Origin: Prevotellaceae bacterium
Lineage (GTDB): Bacteria > Bacteroidota > Bacteroidia > Bacteroidales > UBA932
Assembly: GCA_031278545.1 (NCBI GenBank)
Contig: JAITKF010000081.1
Span: 1-41,824 of the forward strand
Direction of reading: 5' to 3'
DNA: 41,824 nucleotides
The notes beneath the pieces are model-generated. The model made no database searches. It was given only the letters and a program-made list of their open reading frames with translations, and was not told the origin of the DNA. The translations under genes were made by a program, and so were the position numbers. Positions 38,681-41,824 of the stretch are shown piece after piece. Position 1 is the first letter of the stretch. Each line of letters starts with the position of its first letter.

Positions 38681-39505
38681 TTATTTTTTTCTTCTTTCAA
38701 TGATAAACTTCTTCGAGTTTTTCTTCGGGTTGCGTGTTTTGTATCCTTTTGCGGGAATACCTTTACGCGAACGTGGATGTCCACCCGAAGCGCGTCCTTC
38801 GCCGCCGCCCATCGGGTGGTCGACGGGGTTCATTACTACGCCGCGATTACGCGGTCGGCGACCTAACCAGCGTCTTCGTCCGGCTTTGCCGTGCGATTCC
38901 AAGTTATGGTCGGGGTTCGATACAGCGCCTACTGTAGCGCGGCATGTTACCAATACCATTCGTGTTTCGCCCGAAGGCAGTTTCAACACGGCATGAGCGC
39001 CTTCGCGGGCAGTTAGTTGCGCGTATGTGCCGGCGCTGCGGGCCATAGCCGCTCCCTGTCCGGGGTGCAACTCAATGTTGTGCACTAGCGTACCTAACGG
39101 GATTTCGGAGAGCGACAGTGTATTTCCTATGTCGGGGGCTACGCCTTTACCCGATTTAATCTGTTGTCCTACTTTTAACCCCGTCGGGGCAATGATGTAG
39201 CGTTTTTCGCCGTCGGCATATACCACCAATGCAATGCGGGCGCTACGGTTGGGGTCGTATTCAATGGTCTTCACGGTGGCGGGCACATTGTCTTTGTTGC
39301 GTAAAAAGTCAATGACGCGATACATTCTTTTATGTCCGCCGCCGATATAGCGTATGGTCATTTTGCCTTGTTGGTTACGGCCGCCGCTTTTGTGTAGCGG
39401 GGCGAGCAACGATTTTTCGGGCTTCGCACAGGTGATGTCATCAAATGCGCTGATTATCTTATGTCGGGTACCGGGGGTTACCGGTTTAAATTTACGTACT
39501 GCCAT
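38681..39505 (-). CDS. rplB: 50S ribosomal protein L2
   Basis: 274 residues. Required for subunit joining and peptidyl transferase. Shows [10 protein letters not shown] near the start, [20 protein letters not shown], and the C-terminal [24 protein letters not shown] with the conserved histidine in the [10 protein letters not shown] loop. Follows rplW by 5 bp. Confidence 0.97.
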   Translation of the reverse strand: MAVRKFKPVTPGTRHKIISAFDDITCAKPEKSLLAPLHKSGGRNQQGKMTIRYIGGGHKRMYRVIDFLRNKDNVPATVKTIEYDPNRSARIALVVYADGEKRYIIAPTGLKVGQQIKSGKGVAPDIGNTLSLSEIPLGTLVHNIELHPGQGAAMARSAGTYAQLTAREGAHAVLKLPSGETRMVLVTCRATVGAVSNPDHNLESHGKAGRRRWLGRRPRNRGVVMNPVDHPMGGGEGRASGGHPRSRKGIPAKGYKTRNPKKNSKKFIIERRKK

Positions 39506-39510
39506 AGCGC

Positions 39511-39804
39511 TTAAATATTACTGAAGAAGTCAATAGTCTCATTTCCTGCCAGCGTAACAATCGCTTTTTTGTAGTGATTGGTGCGGCCTTTTAAGAAACC
39601 GGCTTTGGTGAACCGGCTTTTGCGTTTCCCATGGTAGTTAATGGTGTTCACATCGCTTACCTTAACTCCATACATTTCTTCGACGGCTTTTTTTATTTCC
39701 ACCTTATTGGCTCTACGGTCAACGACGAAACCGTAATGATTCAACTTCTCGCCTTGAAGTGTCATTTTTTCGGTTACGATTGGTTTTATAATTATATCTA
39801 TCAT
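39511..39804 (-). CDS. rplW: 50S ribosomal protein L23
   Basis: 97 residues with [45 protein letters not shown], the L23 core that docks signal recognition particle and trigger factor at the tunnel exit. 5 bp gaps on both sides. Confidence 0.96.
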   Translation of the reverse strand: MIDIIIKPIVTEKMTLQGEKLNHYGFVVDRRANKVEIKKAVEEMYGVKVSDVNTINYHGKRKSRFTKAGFLKGRTNHYKKAIVTLAGNETIDFFSNI

Positions 39805-39809
39805 GGTTT

Positions 39810-40448
39810 CTAAATGGATTGACGTGCAAGTTGCTTGTTCAATGTATCGACCGCATCGCCTACCAATACGAGGGATGTGGCATTGATAATATCGTAGGTC
39901 GTCAGCTCCGTAACGGGTACGACTTTGGTTCGCGGCAGGTTGCGCGACGATAAGTAAATGGTATCATTGTTTGCGGGAAGCACCATTAATACTTTTTTGC
40001 CAGCAATGTCTAAATTTTGGCAGATGGTGATAAATTCTTTGGTTCGGGGCGCTTCCAAGGTAAACGCTTCCAAGCAGGTAATAGCGCTTTCCCGTGCTTT
40101 GTACGACAGGGCGCTACGACGTGCCAGCTGTTTAATTTTTTTATTCAGCTTAAATCCGTATCCATGCGGTTTAGGGCCGAACACACGGCCGCCGCCCACA
40201 TAGATATTCGCTTTGATACTTCCGTGACGCGCACCGCCTGATCCTTTTTGGCGGACGATTTTTTTCGTACTGAATGCCACTTCGCCGCGTTCTTTGGTCT
40301 TATGCGTTCCTTGACGCCGATTGGCCAGATGCTGCTTCACGTCTAAATAAATAGCATGGTCGTTGGGGTTGATGCCGAATACGGTATCGTCGAGCGTAAC
40401 CGTTGTACCCACGGCCTGTCCATTGATGTTGTAAATTGATAGTTCCAT
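39810..40448 (-). CDS. rplD: 50S ribosomal protein L4
   Basis: 212 residues. Contains the tunnel-lining loop RQGTHKTKERGEVAFSTKKIVRQKGSGGARHGS and VFGPKPHGYGFKLNKK. In E. coli L4 represses its own S10 operon through the leader RNA; the leader hairpin before rplC (41112-41138) is a candidate target here. Confidence 0.96.
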   Translation of the reverse strand: MELSIYNINGQAVGTTVTLDDTVFGINPNDHAIYLDVKQHLANRRQGTHKTKERGEVAFSTKKIVRQKGSGGARHGSIKANIYVGGGRVFGPKPHGYGFKLNKKIKQLARRSALSYKARESAITCLEAFTLEAPRTKEFITICQNLDIAGKKVLMVLPANNDTIYLSSRNLPRTKVVPVTELTTYDIINATSLVLVGDAVDTLNKQLARQSI

Positions 40449-40455
40449 TGTCCGA

Positions 40456-41079
40456 TTACTCCTCTATTAATAAGTACGACCCTTTAGCTCCCGGGATAGA
40501 GCCTTTTACCAATAATAAATTACTTTCGGGGATTACCTTTAGTACTTTCAGGTTGAGCACTTTTACCTTATCGCCGCCCATGCGTCCTCCCAGCCGTTTG
40601 CCGGGGAATACGCGCGAAGGCCACGACGAAGCGCCCATAGACCCAGGCGCCCGCAGGCGATTATGTTGGCCGTGAGTTTGCCCGCCCACGCCGCTGAACC
40701 CATGACGTCTCACAACGCCCTGAAATCCCTTTCCCTTCGAGATACCTGTTACGTCGACCCAGTCATTTTCGCTGAGTACATCGCTAACAGTAATAATATC
40801 TCCCAATTGCAAGGTCTTCTTGTAGTTGTTTTCAAACTCCACGACTTTGCTTTTCGGGGTGGTTTTTGCCTTTTTAAAATGGCCTATTAAGCCTGCGCTG
40901 GTGTGTTTTTCTTTTTTGTCGTCATAGGCAAGTTGTACAGCGGCATAACCATCTTTTTCTTGTGTACGAACCAGCGTAACTACACACGGACCAGCCTCGA
41001 TAACCGTACACGGTATATTTTTACCGTCGGCATCAAACACGGATGTCATTCCGATTTTTTTACCAATTAATCCAGGCAT
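40456..41079 (-). CDS. rplC: 50S ribosomal protein L3
   Basis: 207 residues. [28 protein letters not shown] at the start and [54 protein letters not shown] in the long finger that reaches the peptidyl transferase centre (described here by its ends). First gene of the block: rpsJ, normally just upstream, is absent and a promoter occupies its place. Confidence 0.97.
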   Translation of the reverse strand: MPGLIGKKIGMTSVFDADGKNIPCTVIEAGPCVVTLVRTQEKDGYAAVQLAYDDKKEKHTSAGLIGHFKKAKTTPKSKVVEFENNYKKTLQLGDIITVSDVLSENDWVDVTGISKGKGFQGVVRRHGFSGVGGQTHGQHNRLRAPGSMGASSWPSRVFPGKRLGGRMGGDKVKVLNLKVLKVIPESNLLLVKGSIPGAKGSYLLIEE

Positions 41080-41111
41080 TTGTTTATTAAAAATTTAATT
41101 TATAGTTTATT

Positions 41112-41138
41112 ACCCTGCTTCTTGTTAAAAAACAGGGT
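41112..41138 (-). promoter_or_regulatory. Leader hairpin of the ribosomal protein block
   Basis: ACCCTG / CAGGGT stem with a 15-nt loop at the very 5' end of the predicted transcript, about 35 bp before rplC. Position suggests autoregulation by a ribosomal protein; no homologous leader was recognised. Confidence 0.45.
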
Positions 41139-41140
41139 TG

Positions 41141-41171
41141 CAAAGGTACTACTTTATTTTGAATTTACAAA
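41141..41171 (-). promoter_or_regulatory. Full-consensus promoter for rplC operon
   Basis: On the minus strand TTTG (41168-41171), exactly 19 bp, TACCTTTG (41141-41148), about 62 bp before the rplC ATG. An ideal Bacteroidota promoter, fitting strong expression. Confidence 0.8.
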
Positions 41172-41217
41172 CAAGTTTTTAACATTTCTTGAAAACGTAG
41201 ATGTAAGTAGTAAATAC

Positions 41218-41289
41218 AACTTTTTTGTGTGCATAAAATTCACTTCCATTATCGGAAGTGATAGACAAACCCATTCTCTTATAAAGGTC
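41218..41289 (-). pseudogene. IS30-family transposase relic
   Basis: 24 codons read DLYKRMGLSITSDNGSEF followed by YAHKKV. 'T-x-D-N-G-x-E-F-x-x-H' is the second catalytic block of IS30 DDE transposases. Neither the upstream nor the downstream parts of the protein are present, so it is a small fossil. It sits about 45 bp upstream of the rplC promoter. Confidence 0.6.
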
Positions 41290-41349
41290 ACGGGCAACTC
41301 CAACCACCCTGCACCTTCGCCAGCGGGGGAGAGCCGTACGGGTCTGTGT

Positions 41350-41369
41350 CCGTATGCTAAAGCTTACGG
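41350..41369. repeat. REP-like palindrome
   Basis: CCGTA..GCTAAAGC..TACGG. It resembles the elements at 247-266 and 30854-30873, sharing the centre GCTAAAG and CCGT/ACGG ends. Confidence 0.5.
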
Positions 41370-41559
41370 TTGTAGGGGCGTTAATCCTTTGGAGCAAAGA
41401 TTCCCTTATCTATCTATGTAAAATTTAAATGCGTTGTCCCTGATGGAATACCCCAAGTTGGAAGCTCCGAGCTTATAATTTGTAGCTCTGAGCATATAAT
41501 TATAGGCTTTTAGCGACAATTTAGCCACTTTGATGACGGATTGGCAGGTGCGGGGACAT

Positions 41560-41592
41560 AAAAAACCGCGCGGTTTGTATCCGCACGGTTTT
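41560..41592 (-). terminator. Terminator of the edge gene
   Basis: AACCGTGCGG / CCGCGCGGTT stem (one mismatch) followed on the minus strand by TTTTTT, 25 bp past the stop at 41617. Confidence 0.8.
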
Positions 41593-41616
41593 CCCTGTGT
41601 TCGCAAAGAGCCGGCA

Positions 41617-41824
41617 TTAATCCGGCTCGGCCTGCCCCCTTTTTGTCCTGTGGAAGCGTTTTTTCAATTCTTCATAAACTGCCTTTGCCCCCGGCACATC
41701 CTGCCCGGCAGACAGTTTTACATTGTTGTAGAACATCAACGCTTCCTGATAAGCCTCGCTACCGGCTATCAATTCCGTGTCGTCAATATTTTCCTTCAAT
41801 TGCATGACGATATTGAGCAAGCCG
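41617..41824 (-). CDS. C-terminus of a DUF6261-like protein, cut by window edge
   Basis: The frame is open to the right edge; the last ~68 residues are seen. SEAYQEALMFYNNVKLSAGQDVPGAKAVYEELKKRF is the kind of C-terminal helix pair I associate with DUF6261-type Bacteroidales proteins (G-x-E-A-Y...A-L-x-F-Y-N-x-V-K). Start is outside the window; the TTG at 41820 is not a likely start. Function unknown. It would be a second family member besides 23580-24536. Confidence 0.5.
   Translation of the reverse strand, partial: GLLNIVMQLKENIDDTELIAGSEAYQEALMFYNNVKLSAGQDVPGAKAVYEELKKRFHRTKRGQAEPD

Noticed and set aside
41406-41606. 66-codon minus-strand frame
   Set aside because: Covers a 21-bp direct repeat (41463-41501) and the terminator at 41560-41592; unlikely to be coding.

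Overview
The window looks like chromosomal DNA of a member of the Bacteroidota, most likely order Bacteroidales. Supporting evidence: promoters of the TAnnTTTG / TTTG type, a type IX secretion (T9SS) cargo next to a PorP/SprF gene, a short F1 epsilon subunit, an extended IspG, and many Bacteroidales families of unknown function (DUF4294, DUF4846, DUF6261-like). GC content is moderate, near 50% by eye. I assign no genus.

Layout. (1) 1-560: edge of a transposase gene, then non-coding DNA. (2) 561-9702, plus strand: pgk, sppA, a lipoprotein, a PorT-like barrel, ispG, a 23-bp minisatellite, then atpD-atpC. (3) 9703-10262: a bidirectional terminator, a candidate small RNA with an excellent minus-strand promoter, and a 15-cysteine reading frame directly behind thyA. 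(4) 10259-15650, minus strand: pepP-type peptidase, DUF4294, pcm, metallo-beta-lactamase-fold hydrolase, RND adaptor, thyA. (5) 15786-20338: a GH88 hydrolase facing a DUF1080-TIM-barrel fusion and a Tat-exported Gfo/Idh/MocA oxidoreductase, a probable periplasmic keto-sugar pathway. (6) 20663-24536: bactofilin, exonuclease III, DUF4846, trmD, DUF6261-like. (7) 24550-24885: a small repeat protein made of 42-bp palindromic units. (8) 25336-27287: DEAD-box helicase, cold-shock-domain protein and RRM protein, a cold/RNA-chaperone cluster. (9) 27484-30697: membrane and LemA-like proteins of unknown role and a decayed IS630 transposase. (10) 30972-36652: methyltransferase, giant T9SS type-B cargo, SprF-like protein. 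(11) 37149-41079: rplC-rplD-rplW-rplB-rpsS-rplV-rpsC as an isolated block with its own promoter and terminator. (12) Right edge: IS30 relic and the end of a second DUF6261-like gene.

The most unusual points are: the S10 ribosomal operon cut off on both sides (no rpsJ, no rplP onward) with a transposase relic upstream of its promoter; the fused keto-sugar enzyme cluster; the cysteine-rich gene coupled to thyA but frameshifted at codon 3; the candidate sRNA; the palindromic repeats that are also coding; and a strand-composition anomaly (almost no G on the plus strand) centred on ispG. All function calls come from reading motifs and remembered family features. No database search was possible.
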